Part shown: positions 1 through 8,956 of the stretch, in pieces | Layout of the letters: the number at the start of each line of letters is the position of its first letter | Numbering within the stretch: position 1 is the first letter of the stretch | Assembly: GCA_902776475.1 (NCBI GenBank) | Contig: CACYQD010000003.1 | Coordinates: forward strand, 62,001-126,000 | Direction: 5' to 3' | DNA length: 64,000 nucleotides | DNA from: an uncultured Prevotellaceae bacterium | GTDB taxonomy: Bacteria > Bacteroidota > Bacteroidia > Bacteroidales > Bacteroidaceae | Program-made: the position numbers and the translations under genes | Notes under the pieces: model-generated | The model's input: only the letters and a program-made list of their open reading frames with translations | Told to the model about the DNA's origin: nothing | Database searches by the model: none

Positions 1-1062
1 GACTCTCGCCTCGTGCAGCACCCGTTCGGTGAGGGTCTCTGCATCGTCGTAACGGTCGGGGATCTTGCCCCAGAGGAACATGCCCACCTGGGCAGGGTCA
101 TAGGTGCATCCGAGCGTCCGCATGATTTCTTCGGCGATGGCGCGGCGGCGGCCGTAGGTCTCGATGTTGGCCTTTTGATGCCAGGAGTCGTCGTTGGCAT
201 AGGCCTCGGCGGCCGCCAGCTGCAGTCCGCGGAACGTGCCGCTGTCGATGTTGCTCTTCACCTTGAGGATCCAGGAGATGAAGGTGGCGTTGGTGGCGCA
301 TAGGCCGACGCGCCATCCTGGCATGTTGTGGCTCTTGCTCATCGAATTGAGTTCGATGCAGCAATCCTTGGCTCCCTCCACCTGCAGAAGCGACAGCGGG
401 TTGTCGTTGAGGATGAAGGAGTAAGGGTTGTCGTTCACCACCACGATGTTGTGGCGGCGGGCGAAATCCACCAGCCGCTCGTAGGTCTCCCTGCGGGCGT
501 TGCCTCCGGTGGGCATGTTGGGGTAGTTGGTCCACATCAGGCGCACGCCGCTGAGGTCCATCTGTTCCAGTTCTTCGAAATCAGGTTGCCATCCGTTGTC
601 CTCAAGCAGGTTGTAGTTGATGATGCGTGCCCCGAGGATTTTGCTCAGCGACGTGTAGGTGGGGTATCCGGGGTTGGGCACCAGCACGGCGTCGCCGGGG
701 TTGACGAAAGCGAGGGTGATGTGGAGGATGCCCTCTTTGCTGCCGATAAGCGGCAGTATCTCACGGGCTGGGTCGAGGGCGACGCCATACCAGCGGTTGT
801 AGAAACCTGCCATGGCCTGGCGCAGTTCGGGCGTGCCCATCGTGGGCTGGTAGCCGTGGGCGTCGGGACGGCGAGCCACCTCGCAGAGGCGTTCCACCGT
901 CTGGTCCGAGGGGGGCATGTCGGGACTGCCGATGGCCAGACTGATGATGTCGCGCCCTTCGGCGTTGAGCTGTGCCACTTCTTTCAGTTTCCGGCTGAAG
1001 TAGTATTCCTGTACCAGACCGAGTCTCTCGGCAGGTTGTATGTTAGTTGGTCTGTTTTCCAT
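1..1062 (-). CDS. Class I/II PLP-dependent aminotransferase (3' end outside window)
   Basis: Partial gene; the C-terminus lies beyond base 1. The visible 354 residues show a fold-type I aminotransferase: an N-terminal segment ending in LAIGSPDMPPS, a glycine/proline loop (NPGYPTYTS), the WTNYPNMPTGG motif, and SMSKSHNMPGWRVG with the PLP-binding lysine at about residue 243. The start ATG (1060-1062) lies inside the 3' end of pheA, an overlap of 20 bases, so the two are probably translationally coupled. In Bacteroidales an aminotransferase of this type sits beside prephenate dehydratase and transaminates phenylpyruvate and/or hydroxyphenylpyruvate, or aspartate-family keto acids. The aromatic role here is inferred from context; LL-diaminopimelate aminotransferase is the main alternative by sequence type. 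Confidence 0.88.
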   Translation of the reverse strand, partial: MENRPTNIQPAERLGLVQEYYFSRKLKEVAQLNAEGRDIISLAIGSPDMPPSDQTVERLCEVARRPDAHGYQPTMGTPELRQAMAGFYNRWYGVALDPAREILPLIGSKEGILHITLAFVNPGDAVLVPNPGYPTYTSLSKILGARIINYNLLEDNGWQPDFEELEQMDLSGVRLMWTNYPNMPTGGNARRETYERLVDFARRHNIVVVNDNPYSFILNDNPLSLLQVEGAKDCCIELNSMSKSHNMPGWRVGLCATNATFISWILKVKSNIDSGTFRGLQLAAAEAYANDDSWHQKANIETYGRRRAIAEEIMRTLGCTYDPAQVGMFLWGKIPDRYDDAETLTERVLHEARV

Positions 1063-1885
1063 TTTGATATTCTCCTAATATTTTCAGTTCTTTGGTCAGT
1101 GGCGTGATGGCGTCGATGCTCTGCCGGTAGCGCGTCAGGTTGTCGTAGGTGACATCGACGTAGAAGAGGTATTCCCACTCGTGTCCGATGATGGGCAGCG
1201 ACTGGATCTTGGTGAGGTTGATGTTGTAGAAAGAGAGGATGGTGAGCACTTTCGAAAGCGCTCCCTGCTCGTGAGGCAGCGAGAAGACCAGGCTCGACTT
1301 GTCGGCCTTCTCCAGGGGACGGAGGAAGTCAGCCTTGCGGGGGTCGGACACCACCAGGAAACGGGTGAAATTGTGCTTGTTGTCCTCGATGGAGTCCTCC
1401 AGCACCTTCATGCCATAGAGACGGGCGGCCTCGGCATGGCAGATGGCGGCACGGCCGCGCAGCTGGCGTTCCATGATCTCCTCGGCGGCTCCTGCCGTGT
1501 CCTCTGTCTCCACAGCCTTCATTGTGGGGTGCTGTGCCAGAAACTGCCGGCACTGCATCAGCGCCACGGGGTGGGAGTGAATCTCCTCGATGGTGTCCCA
1601 GTCGTCCTCGGGCAGACAGCAGATGCAGTGGCGGATATGGAGCTTGTGCTCACCGACCACCGTGGTGCCGGAGTCGCGCAGCAACTCATAGTTGCGGAGC
1701 AGGCTGCCGGCGATGGTGTTCTCGATGGCCGTCATGCCGATGACGGTGGGGTCGCGCCGGATCTCATCATAGACCTGTTCGAAAGTGGAGCAGCAGATGA
1801 TCTGCACCTGCTCTCCTTCGAAATAGATATGGGCGGCGATGTCGTGAAACGAACCGATGCGCCCCTGGATGGCTATTCTCTTCAT
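1043..1885 (-). CDS. pheA: Prephenate dehydratase
   Basis: 280 residues, the usual length of a monofunctional prephenate dehydratase. It converts prephenate to phenylpyruvate, the committed step to phenylalanine, in the cytosol. The N-terminus reads MKRIAIQGRIGSFHDIAA, the typical start of the periplasmic-binding-protein-like catalytic domain. IENTIAGSLLRNYELL and the KHNFTRFLVV motif (Thr-Arg-Phe) around residue 180 match the active site. A C-terminal ACT domain starts near residue 195 (SSLVFSLPHEQGALSKVLTIL) and normally binds Phe for feedback inhibition. The ATG is 11 bases downstream of the attenuator's T-run and follows GAGAGAAG. It is the first structural gene of the operon and overlaps the aminotransferase start. 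Confidence 0.95.
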   Translation of the reverse strand: MKRIAIQGRIGSFHDIAAHIYFEGEQVQIICCSTFEQVYDEIRRDPTVIGMTAIENTIAGSLLRNYELLRDSGTTVVGEHKLHIRHCICCLPEDDWDTIEEIHSHPVALMQCRQFLAQHPTMKAVETEDTAGAAEEIMERQLRGRAAICHAEAARLYGMKVLEDSIEDNKHNFTRFLVVSDPRKADFLRPLEKADKSSLVFSLPHEQGALSKVLTILSFYNINLTKIQSLPIIGHEWEYLFYVDVTYDNLTRYRQSIDAITPLTKELKILGEYQNGKQTN

Positions 1886-1896
1886 CTTCTCTCAAT

Positions 1897-1927
1897 AAAA
1901 AATCCCGCTTCTTCCGTGAAGCGGGAT
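1897..1927 (-). terminator. Attenuator terminator in the pheA leader
   Basis: Read on the minus strand: a perfect 10-bp stem (ATCCCGCTTC / GAAGCGGGAT) with a 6-base loop, followed by six T, ending 11 bases before the pheA ATG. An intrinsic terminator between promoter and first gene only makes sense if it is conditional. The 5' arm can alternatively pair with an upstream segment (see the antiterminator entry). Confidence 0.9.
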
Positions 1928-1971
1928 GATAAGATACTATGGTTGAAATCTATACGCAACTTCCCGCTTCA
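1918..1971 (-). promoter_or_regulatory. Antiterminator segments of the pheA attenuator
   Basis: In the minus-strand RNA, GAAGCGGGA (complement of 1962-1970) repeats the 3' arm of the terminator and can pair over 9 bp with the terminator's 5' arm (complement of 1918-1927). The leader peptide's TGA stop (1969-1971) sits exactly at the start of this segment. A ribosome that reaches the stop would mask it and allow termination. A ribosome stalled on the upstream Tyr/Phe codons would leave it free to form the antiterminator. The pairing is seen in the sequence; the mechanism is inferred from classical amino acid attenuation. Confidence 0.82.
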
Positions 1972-2025
1972 CAATTCCCTTGCAAAGTAAAAATAGAAGT
2001 AGAAGTATGCGTTAAGAGTTCTCAT
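1969..2025 (-). CDS. Tyr/Phe-rich leader peptide of the pheA operon
   Basis: 18-residue ORF, MRTLNAYFYFYFYFAREL, with four Tyr-Phe pairs in succession, too short for standard ORF calling. It begins about 20 bases after the predicted transcription start and ends at the first base of the antiterminator segment. Alternating Tyr and Phe codons imply that shortage of either charged tRNA would stall the ribosome. That suits an operon feeding both amino acids. The peptide itself probably has no other function. Confidence 0.85.
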   Translation of the reverse strand: MRTLNAYFYFYFYFAREL

Positions 2026-2051
2026 TTGTCGCTTTATGGCTTTGTCGGGTG

Positions 2052-3583
<1,532 letters not shown>

Positions 3584-4069
3584 AAGTCGGCCCCTCACCC
3601 ATCTCTACCTCCTAAAGCAAACCTATCCCTCTCCCCCTGGGAGAGGTTAGGTGAGGGAATTTCTCAATTTGTCCCTCTTTCCTCTTCATTCCCCCTCACC
3701 CATCCTCTCCCTCGAGGGAGAGGGGCAGTTTCCTTTTTGAAATCAGTGCTCTCCTTCCGGAAGACACAGCAAACTTATCCCTCTCCCTTTGGGAGAGGTT
3801 AGGTGAGGGTGGGTTGTTTCCTACGAAAGTCAAGACCAAAATCCCTCTCCCTTTGGGAGAGGTTAGGTGAGGGAATTTCTCAATTTGTCCCTCATCCTCT
3901 TCATTCCCCCTCACCCATCTCTCCCTCGAGGGAGAGGGGCAGTTTCCTTTTTGAAATCAGTGCTCTCCTTCCGGAAGACACAACAAACCTATCCCTCTCC
4001 CCATGGGAGAGGTTAGGTGAGGGCAATTCTTCCCCCCCCTTGTCGGATAACAAATCAGGCAGAATATCC
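3584..4069. repeat. Patch of palindromic intergenic repeats
   Basis: Noncoding stretch made of repeated units CCCTCTCCC(2-3 nt)GGGAGAGG followed by TTAGGTGAGGG, in direct orientation near 3626, 3779, 3840 and 3992 and inverted near 3691 and 3908. Each unit is a hairpin. A larger block of about 140 bases (from AATTTCTCAATTTGTCCCTC through GAAATCAGTGCTCTCCTTCC) occurs twice about 216 bases apart, so the patch also grew by tandem duplication. The same unit recurs at 40725-41166. No gene is visible inside. Confidence 0.88.
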
Positions 4070-4903
4070 TCAGTCCTTTCCTTCAGCGGAGAATTCTCCA
4101 GAGACATCCGACAGCGCATCCGGGTCGATGTCCAGCACCTGGCGCATGTCACGCTCCGCTCCGTCCTTGTCGCCAAGGGCGAGACGGCAAGTGCCACGGG
4201 CCTTGAGGGCCGCGGTGCAGAAAGGATTGCCCTCAATGGCACGGTCGAGCACGTCGATGGCCTGGGCAAACTGTCCCTGGGCCATCAGCACCCGTGACTT
4301 GAACAGGAGCACATCTTCCGCCCCATCAGCGATTTCCATCAGGTGGTCGGCATCTTCCGAGGCTCCCTCCACATCGCCCATGCCCAGAAGAATCTCACCC
4401 CGTTCGAGATAGGCGGCGGCGAAGGACTCATCGAGCATGATGGTCTTGGTCAGCATGGCCACGGCGTTCACCAAGTCGTGCTGTCCCTGGCTGCATCGGG
4501 CATAGAGAAACAGCACCTGGGCGTTGTCCTTGTCGAGGAGCATCGCCTTTTCGCAGACCTCCGCCATGGTGGTGTGGTCCTCCTTCATATAGGCCACATG
4601 AGCCATGGTGATGAGGATGTGGATGTTGTCGGGCTGTGCCTCGGCGAGCAGTTTCAGATGGTCGAAGCCCTCGTCAAATTTCTCCTGGTGCACCAGCACC
4701 TGTGAGAGGTAGTCGTGAATCTCCAGGTCATCCTTGATTTCCAAGGCTCTCTTGAAGCATTTCTCAGCATAATCCACCTGTCCCATGCGCATGGCGCGCA
4801 CACCATCGGACTTGAACACGTCAAACTGCCGTGCCTCTTCCCGCTCTTTCTTTTCCTCTGGAGACAGATCGTCGCCTCCAAACAATGTCTTTAGAAATCC
4901 CAT
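4070..4903 (-). CDS. Tetratricopeptide repeat protein
   Basis: 277 residues without a signal peptide, so probably cytosolic. A charged N-terminus (MGFLKTLFGGDDLSPEEKKEREEARQ) precedes about six TPR-like helix pairs from residue 33 on, for example DGVRAMRMGQVDYAEKCFKR, AAYLERGEILLGMGDVEGA and AALKARGTCRLALGDKDGAE. TPR domains mediate protein-protein contacts; no catalytic domain is visible. It follows the gene at 4905-5486 with one base between, so the two form an operon. The 3' end borders the repeat patch, and the last residues run into it. Confidence 0.85.
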   Translation of the reverse strand: MGFLKTLFGGDDLSPEEKKEREEARQFDVFKSDGVRAMRMGQVDYAEKCFKRALEIKDDLEIHDYLSQVLVHQEKFDEGFDHLKLLAEAQPDNIHILITMAHVAYMKEDHTTMAEVCEKAMLLDKDNAQVLFLYARCSQGQHDLVNAVAMLTKTIMLDESFAAAYLERGEILLGMGDVEGASEDADHLMEIADGAEDVLLFKSRVLMAQGQFAQAIDVLDRAIEGNPFCTAALKARGTCRLALGDKDGAERDMRQVLDIDPDALSDVSGEFSAEGKD

Positions 4904-4904
4904 G

Positions 4905-5486
4905 TTATTTATTCATCATCAGTCGTTCTGCCACATCATTGGTCATCACGTCGGTGCGCAACCACAGCGGCCATTTCACGCGGGTGTTGATATACGGTTC
5001 TCCCACTTTTTTCTGTCGCTCGAAGACAAACTTGGCGTTGATGAAGCCCTCGTTGCCGTCCTTGCCTAAGATATAGCAATAGAGGGTCTGCGCATAGCCC
5101 GTCACCTCACCGTTGGCCTCCACGGTCTCCGTCAGCCATTCGGATTGGGGAATGACACAGGAGTGAACCTTCACGTGGGGGTATTTGCCGCTGAACTCTT
5201 TCAGGCAGAGTGAGCGCAGCGACTCTCCGTCCTCACCTTTATAAAGATTGGTGTCGTAGATGTTCATGTAGTATTTGCCACTGATGCGGCGCAGGCCACT
5301 GCTCTCTGAAGTGAAATCGTTCTCTATTTTCTCCGCTGCCTTGTCCAGCGATTTCTTGGTCTTCTTCCAAAAATTCGACACCCGTTCCTTCAACGGGCCA
5401 TTGCCGGTATCCTTCTTCGTCGCCTGGGCGTTCACCGTGAGCAGGGCAAACAGGGCCAGAAGGGTTGTCATCATGATTTTTCTCAT
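4905..5486 (-). CDS. Secreted protein of unknown function
   Basis: 193 residues from the ATG at 5486, chosen over an in-frame TTG two codons earlier because AAAGGAG lies 8 bases upstream. A signal peptide covers residues 1-21 (MRKIMMTTLLALFALLTVNAQ). A lysine-rich helical stretch (about 30-60, FWKKTKKSLDKAAEKIEND) is followed by a mixed alpha/beta domain with YYMNIYDTNLYKGEDGESL and a C-terminal segment WPLWLRTDVMTNDVAERLM. I recognise no family. It is probably periplasmic or surface-exposed, and co-transcribed with the downstream TPR gene. Confidence 0.75.
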   Translation of the reverse strand: MRKIMMTTLLALFALLTVNAQATKKDTGNGPLKERVSNFWKKTKKSLDKAAEKIENDFTSESSGLRRISGKYYMNIYDTNLYKGEDGESLRSLCLKEFSGKYPHVKVHSCVIPQSEWLTETVEANGEVTGYAQTLYCYILGKDGNEGFINAKFVFERQKKVGEPYINTRVKWPLWLRTDVMTNDVAERLMMNK

Positions 5487-5568
5487 TTCCAATTCTCCTT
5501 TATATTAATCCAATTCTCGTATTAAAAAATAGGTGATGAACCACACATTTGATTCACACATTCTGATG

Positions 5569-5576
5569 CAAAAATA
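5569..5576 (-). promoter_or_regulatory. Putative -7 box for the 5486-4070 operon
   Basis: Minus-strand TATTTTTG matches TAnnTTTG about 83 bases before the start codon. No clear TTTG is seen at the proper -33 distance, so this is a moderate call. Confidence 0.45.
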
Positions 5577-5713
5577 ATGGAATTCCCGTCCCCTGCACTA
5601 TTTTTTAAAGATTATTGTCTTTTTTTGTGAAACTTATCGACTCATCGCAAAAAAATCACTAACTTCGCAGCGCAGGCATGTTGCCGGCTCAACAAATCAA
5701 AAACAATCACTCG

Positions 5714-6052
5714 ATGAAGACAAGAAGCAAAACATTTCAGCTGGAGAAGGATATCCAGTGGGAGAACCCCGCTCCCGGGGTGACGCGCCAGGTCATGGCC
5801 TACGACGGTCAATTGATGCTGGTGAAGGTGAAATTCGAGAAAGGTGCCGTGGGAACTCCCCATACCCATTATCACAGTCAGGCTTCCTATGTGGCCAGCG
5901 GAAAATTTGAACTCACCATCGGCGATGAGGTCATGGTACTCGGTCCCGGCGACGGCTATTACGTGGAACCCGACCAACTCCATGGCTGTGTGTGCCTGGA
6001 GGCCGGCATACTGATCGACACCTTCAGTCCCATGCGGCAGGATTTCCTTTGA
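5714..6052 (+). CDS. KdgF-like cupin (unsaturated uronate ring-opening type)
   Basis: 112 residues, a single-domain cupin. The core runs from MAYDGQLMLVKVKFEKGAVG through HTHYHSQASYVASGKFEL (metal ligands His, His and Gln) to DGYYVEPDQLHGCVC with the fourth ligand His. The C-terminal sequence LIDTFSPMRQDFL is characteristic of KdgF-type proteins, which speed conversion of unsaturated galacturonate or mannuronate monomers to linear keto sugars during pectin or alginate breakdown. No signal peptide, so cytosolic. The ATG at 5714 is preferred over earlier non-ATG starts. It stands alone between minus-strand genes, so the pectin role rests on sequence type and on the PL10/GH51 genes nearby. Confidence 0.75.
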   Translation: MKTRSKTFQLEKDIQWENPAPGVTRQVMAYDGQLMLVKVKFEKGAVGTPHTHYHSQASYVASGKFELTIGDEVMVLGPGDGYYVEPDQLHGCVCLEAGILIDTFSPMRQDFL

Positions 6053-6082
6053 TGACAACCGTCATCCGCGGGGGCTGTTGTG

Positions 6083-6451
6083 TCAGTTCCCGCCTGTATC
6101 AGTAGTGTCCGGACGAAAAACCTGGTTGTTTTTCATCTGGATATGATTGATCAGTTTACGCTCGTCCAGAAAGTCGCTGAGACCGAGATTGTCGAGGTAG
6201 GATTTTGAGATGAACACGCTATCATACAGTTTGTTGACATCAAACAGCAGCGGGTCAAACTCCATCTTGAGTTGGCGGGCTTCCTCATCCGTGAAGAAAT
6301 GCGACGGACTGGCGAGCCGTTGCAGTTTCTCATGGAAAACCTTGGCGCCTTCAGCGCATCTCCGAGCCTTTTTCTTCAGGGCCTGGGTCTTCCTGAACAG
6401 CGCGATAATCAGGATGGCCGTGAAGAGGAAAAACAGAATGATAGGTGTCAT
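6083..6451 (-). CDS. Small single-pass membrane protein, unknown function
   Basis: 122 residues. An N-terminal transmembrane helix (residues 3-18, PIILFFLFTAILIIAL) is followed by a basic, probably coiled-coil segment (RKTQALKKKARRCAEGAKVFHEKLQ) and a soluble helical tail with FFTDEEARQLKMEFDPLL and SKSYLDNLGLSDFL. The tail should face the cytosol. It lies 25 bases after the C10 peptidase gene on the same strand and may be co-transcribed. I do not recognise the family. Confidence 0.6.
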   Translation of the reverse strand: MTPIILFFLFTAILIIALFRKTQALKKKARRCAEGAKVFHEKLQRLASPSHFFTDEEARQLKMEFDPLLFDVNKLYDSVFISKSYLDNLGLSDFLDERKLINHIQMKNNQVFRPDTTDTGGN

Positions 6452-6476
6452 GATGATTTGAATGATGAATCTTTGA

Positions 6477-8741
6477 CTATTGGTTCAGGATAATATTGAC
6501 GATGGCCATAATGTCGGAGACATTGATTGCCGTGTCATTGTTCACATTGGCTTCCTCTTCGTAGAATACGGCCGGTTTAGATCCAAGGATATAGTTGACG
6601 ATGGCCATGATGTCAGAGACGTTGACCTGACCGTCATGGTTCACATCACCAGGTTGATAGGTCGTGTAGATGAATGAGTTGGATGCCAGGAACTTATAAT
6701 CGTTCTCCGAATAATAAGGGAAATAATAGAGATCCGTTTGATACCATTCTCCCTCAGTCAGTCCGTCGTAGGTGAAATTCACGGCGATGGTCTCGTCGGG
6801 TTGGATGTTGATACGGGAGACCATGGCGTAGTCGATGTTGTAGATGCTGTACTGATCGAAGAGAAAAGCGATAATTTCTCTGCAATAGGGTTCGCTGGCC
6901 TTGTTGTGGATGTAGGCCGTCACCTTGTTGCCTGTCACCTTGAAATTGGTCACTTCGAGGTTGGCTTGTCCGGTGGGTGCCGTGCCGATGGTCACCTGGG
7001 TGGTGGCAAGAACTTGTTCTCCTTCCTCGTCGAGCGTCACCCAGAGGTTCCACACGCCGCTGGTGTTGGGCGTGAAATACACATAGGCCGTTCCCGTGGC
7101 TTCGGGTTCCACCATGAGCTGTGTTTTGTTGACAACGCTGCCTTTGCTGGTGGTCTTGGAAGCGAAGAGGTAAATCGGTGCATAGAACTCACCGCTTTTG
7201 TTTTCTACGTTGACCTCCACTTCTTGACTGCTGTTCACCACCAGGTTGCCATTGACGGTGAGCGTGCCGGTGAGGTCGGTTTTGGGTATGGCTGTACAGG
7301 TGATATTATCGCCGTTGACCACTACTTCCACATACTTATAGTTTGGCAGGGTGGAGCGCCACTCCGATGTGCCAGACACACGGCTTACAGGAACCACTTT
7401 GTATGTTCCGTTTGACAAATCCAACCAAGTGGCATCGACCGTGAGAGAAGAATAATACCATCCGGGATCCAGCTTATATCCATCTCCGAACGAGATGAGG
7501 ACTTGTAGGCCATTGTCTGTCACGATGGCCATGCCCAACTCGAAATCGGCGGATTCGGCGCTGTTGTTCTGGGCATCAAAGGTGATGGATGTTCCGTTGG
7601 CCGTGATATAGGATGACTCCATCCAGATGCCTGGCGCGGTTGACTGTCCGGTGGATTTCTGTACACCGATGACGGCATACTGCCTGAAGGTGTAGCCGTC
7701 GTTGGTTGAACTGCCGCCTACGCCGCTGCCGTCGGAGTTGAGGATGGACAGTTTGAAATAACCGTTGAAGGCACCTCCCCAACCCCAGTTGATGTGGTAG
7801 TTGCCCTTGCCGTCGTAACCGTCGCAGACGAAGGCATGACCCACGCTGGAGGAGGCTCCGCTATAGACCACGGGCCGTTGCGCTGCCAACTCTTCATAAA
7901 TGGCCGCGTCCCATTCCGCCATGGTGAACATGCCTCGGCTGATGGTGCGCAGACCTTTGTCATAATCGAAATAGTTGATCAGGGCGGGGGCGACGTCTTG
8001 TGTCTGGGCTTCAGAACCGTACAGGTCATATCCCATCTTCACGCTGCGTCCGCAATAGTGCATCAACGTGGCTACGGCTGTGGCTCCCGCGTCGGTGTCG
8101 TTGCTCGTGTAGGTGTCCCTCATGGCCGACCAGTTGAACTTCACGGGATCGAGGGCGCTGCGCGTAACTCCATTTGTGGTGTATTCAGGGATGGTTTGGG
8201 TGTAGTCCTGTGGCCATTTGTGGTAATACATCACCTGGGCCATGGCTGTGGCTACGCAACCTGTGACACAGTGCTCACCTCCGGAGGTGGGGCAGGCTCT
8301 GTTGTAGGGCGGGGTCTGGTCCCACTTGCAGGTCAGCAACGGCTGTACGGAGGCATGTGTGGGCACCCTCGCCGGTTGGGCATGATGACTGGCCACGGCC
8401 TCGATCTGCTGCGCATAATCCTCCAGCCATGCCTTCATATTCTCTGGCATGCGGTCAGGGATGATATTGCCCTCTTCGGAATAACCGAGGACCGGTTCTG
8501 TGAGATCATCGCCGGAAATGATCACATAGCCGCCATTGCCTTCTGCATTGAAGATGTAATAGGGAGAAGGCTTGCCGGCGGAGGGAGCGTGGGCGGTGAG
8601 GGTAGGGGTTTCCACCAAAGTCAACTGCTTGCCACGTATCTGCTGCCTGGCCTTCTGCAGGGCTTGCTGCATGGTCACGGGGGCCGCCATGGTGGCTGCA
8701 GCCCAGAAAGTCACGAAAAAGGGGAGGAAAAATCTTCTCAT
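6477..8741 (-). CDS. Secreted C10-family (streptopain-like) cysteine peptidase with C-terminal dockerin
   Basis: 754 residues from the ATG at 8741; the longer frame upstream covers the promoter. Order: signal peptide (1-18); Spi-type propeptide (about 20-125, PYYIFNAEGNGGYVIISGDD); C10 catalytic domain (about 135-340) with nucleophile Cys162 in TGCVATAMAQVMYYHKWP and His302 in SVGHAFVCDGYDG, followed by YHINWGWGG; then beta-sandwich modules; then a dockerin-like pair of calcium-binding repeats at the end (DVNHDGQVNVSDIMAIVNYI and a second copy with NVNNDTAINVSDIM). Family members such as SpeB and PrtT are secreted zymogens that cut host or dietary proteins. Dockerin repeats suggest surface anchoring or complex formation, but no cohesin is visible in the window. 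Confidence 0.92.
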   Translation of the reverse strand: MRRFFLPFFVTFWAAATMAAPVTMQQALQKARQQIRGKQLTLVETPTLTAHAPSAGKPSPYYIFNAEGNGGYVIISGDDLTEPVLGYSEEGNIIPDRMPENMKAWLEDYAQQIEAVASHHAQPARVPTHASVQPLLTCKWDQTPPYNRACPTSGGEHCVTGCVATAMAQVMYYHKWPQDYTQTIPEYTTNGVTRSALDPVKFNWSAMRDTYTSNDTDAGATAVATLMHYCGRSVKMGYDLYGSEAQTQDVAPALINYFDYDKGLRTISRGMFTMAEWDAAIYEELAAQRPVVYSGASSSVGHAFVCDGYDGKGNYHINWGWGGAFNGYFKLSILNSDGSGVGGSSTNDGYTFRQYAVIGVQKSTGQSTAPGIWMESSYITANGTSITFDAQNNSAESADFELGMAIVTDNGLQVLISFGDGYKLDPGWYYSSLTVDATWLDLSNGTYKVVPVSRVSGTSEWRSTLPNYKYVEVVVNGDNITCTAIPKTDLTGTLTVNGNLVVNSSQEVEVNVENKSGEFYAPIYLFASKTTSKGSVVNKTQLMVEPEATGTAYVYFTPNTSGVWNLWVTLDEEGEQVLATTQVTIGTAPTGQANLEVTNFKVTGNKVTAYIHNKASEPYCREIIAFLFDQYSIYNIDYAMVSRINIQPDETIAVNFTYDGLTEGEWYQTDLYYFPYYSENDYKFLASNSFIYTTYQPGDVNHDGQVNVSDIMAIVNYILGSKPAVFYEEEANVNNDTAINVSDIMAIVNIILNQ

Positions 8742-8756
8742 AATCGATGTTTTGTG

Positions 8757-8788
8757 CAAAAATAATACTTTCCTCGAAGATTTGCAAA
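8757..8788 (-). promoter_or_regulatory. Promoter of the C10 peptidase gene
   Basis: Minus strand TTTG (8785-8788), 20 bases, TATTTTTG (8757-8764): both elements match the Bacteroidetes consensus. The 5' UTR is only about 10 bases. Confidence 0.75.
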
Positions 8789-8956
8789 TCTTTATGCACA
8801 AAAACGTTATCTCGCTGATCGTGTGCTGCACTGTCAAGTCGTATTTGCTCAGCACCCACTTGGTATGAGTCAAGTTGTTGTAATATTAAAAAATGTTAAC
8901 AGATAATGGCGGCATAATAATATTTTATATCTTTACAATCTCTAATACACCTAATA

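Noticed and set aside
3803-4297. Plus-strand ORF through the repeat patch
   Set aside because: Its sequence is the translated repeat units (LSLWERLGEG repeated) and it continues antisense into the TPR gene.
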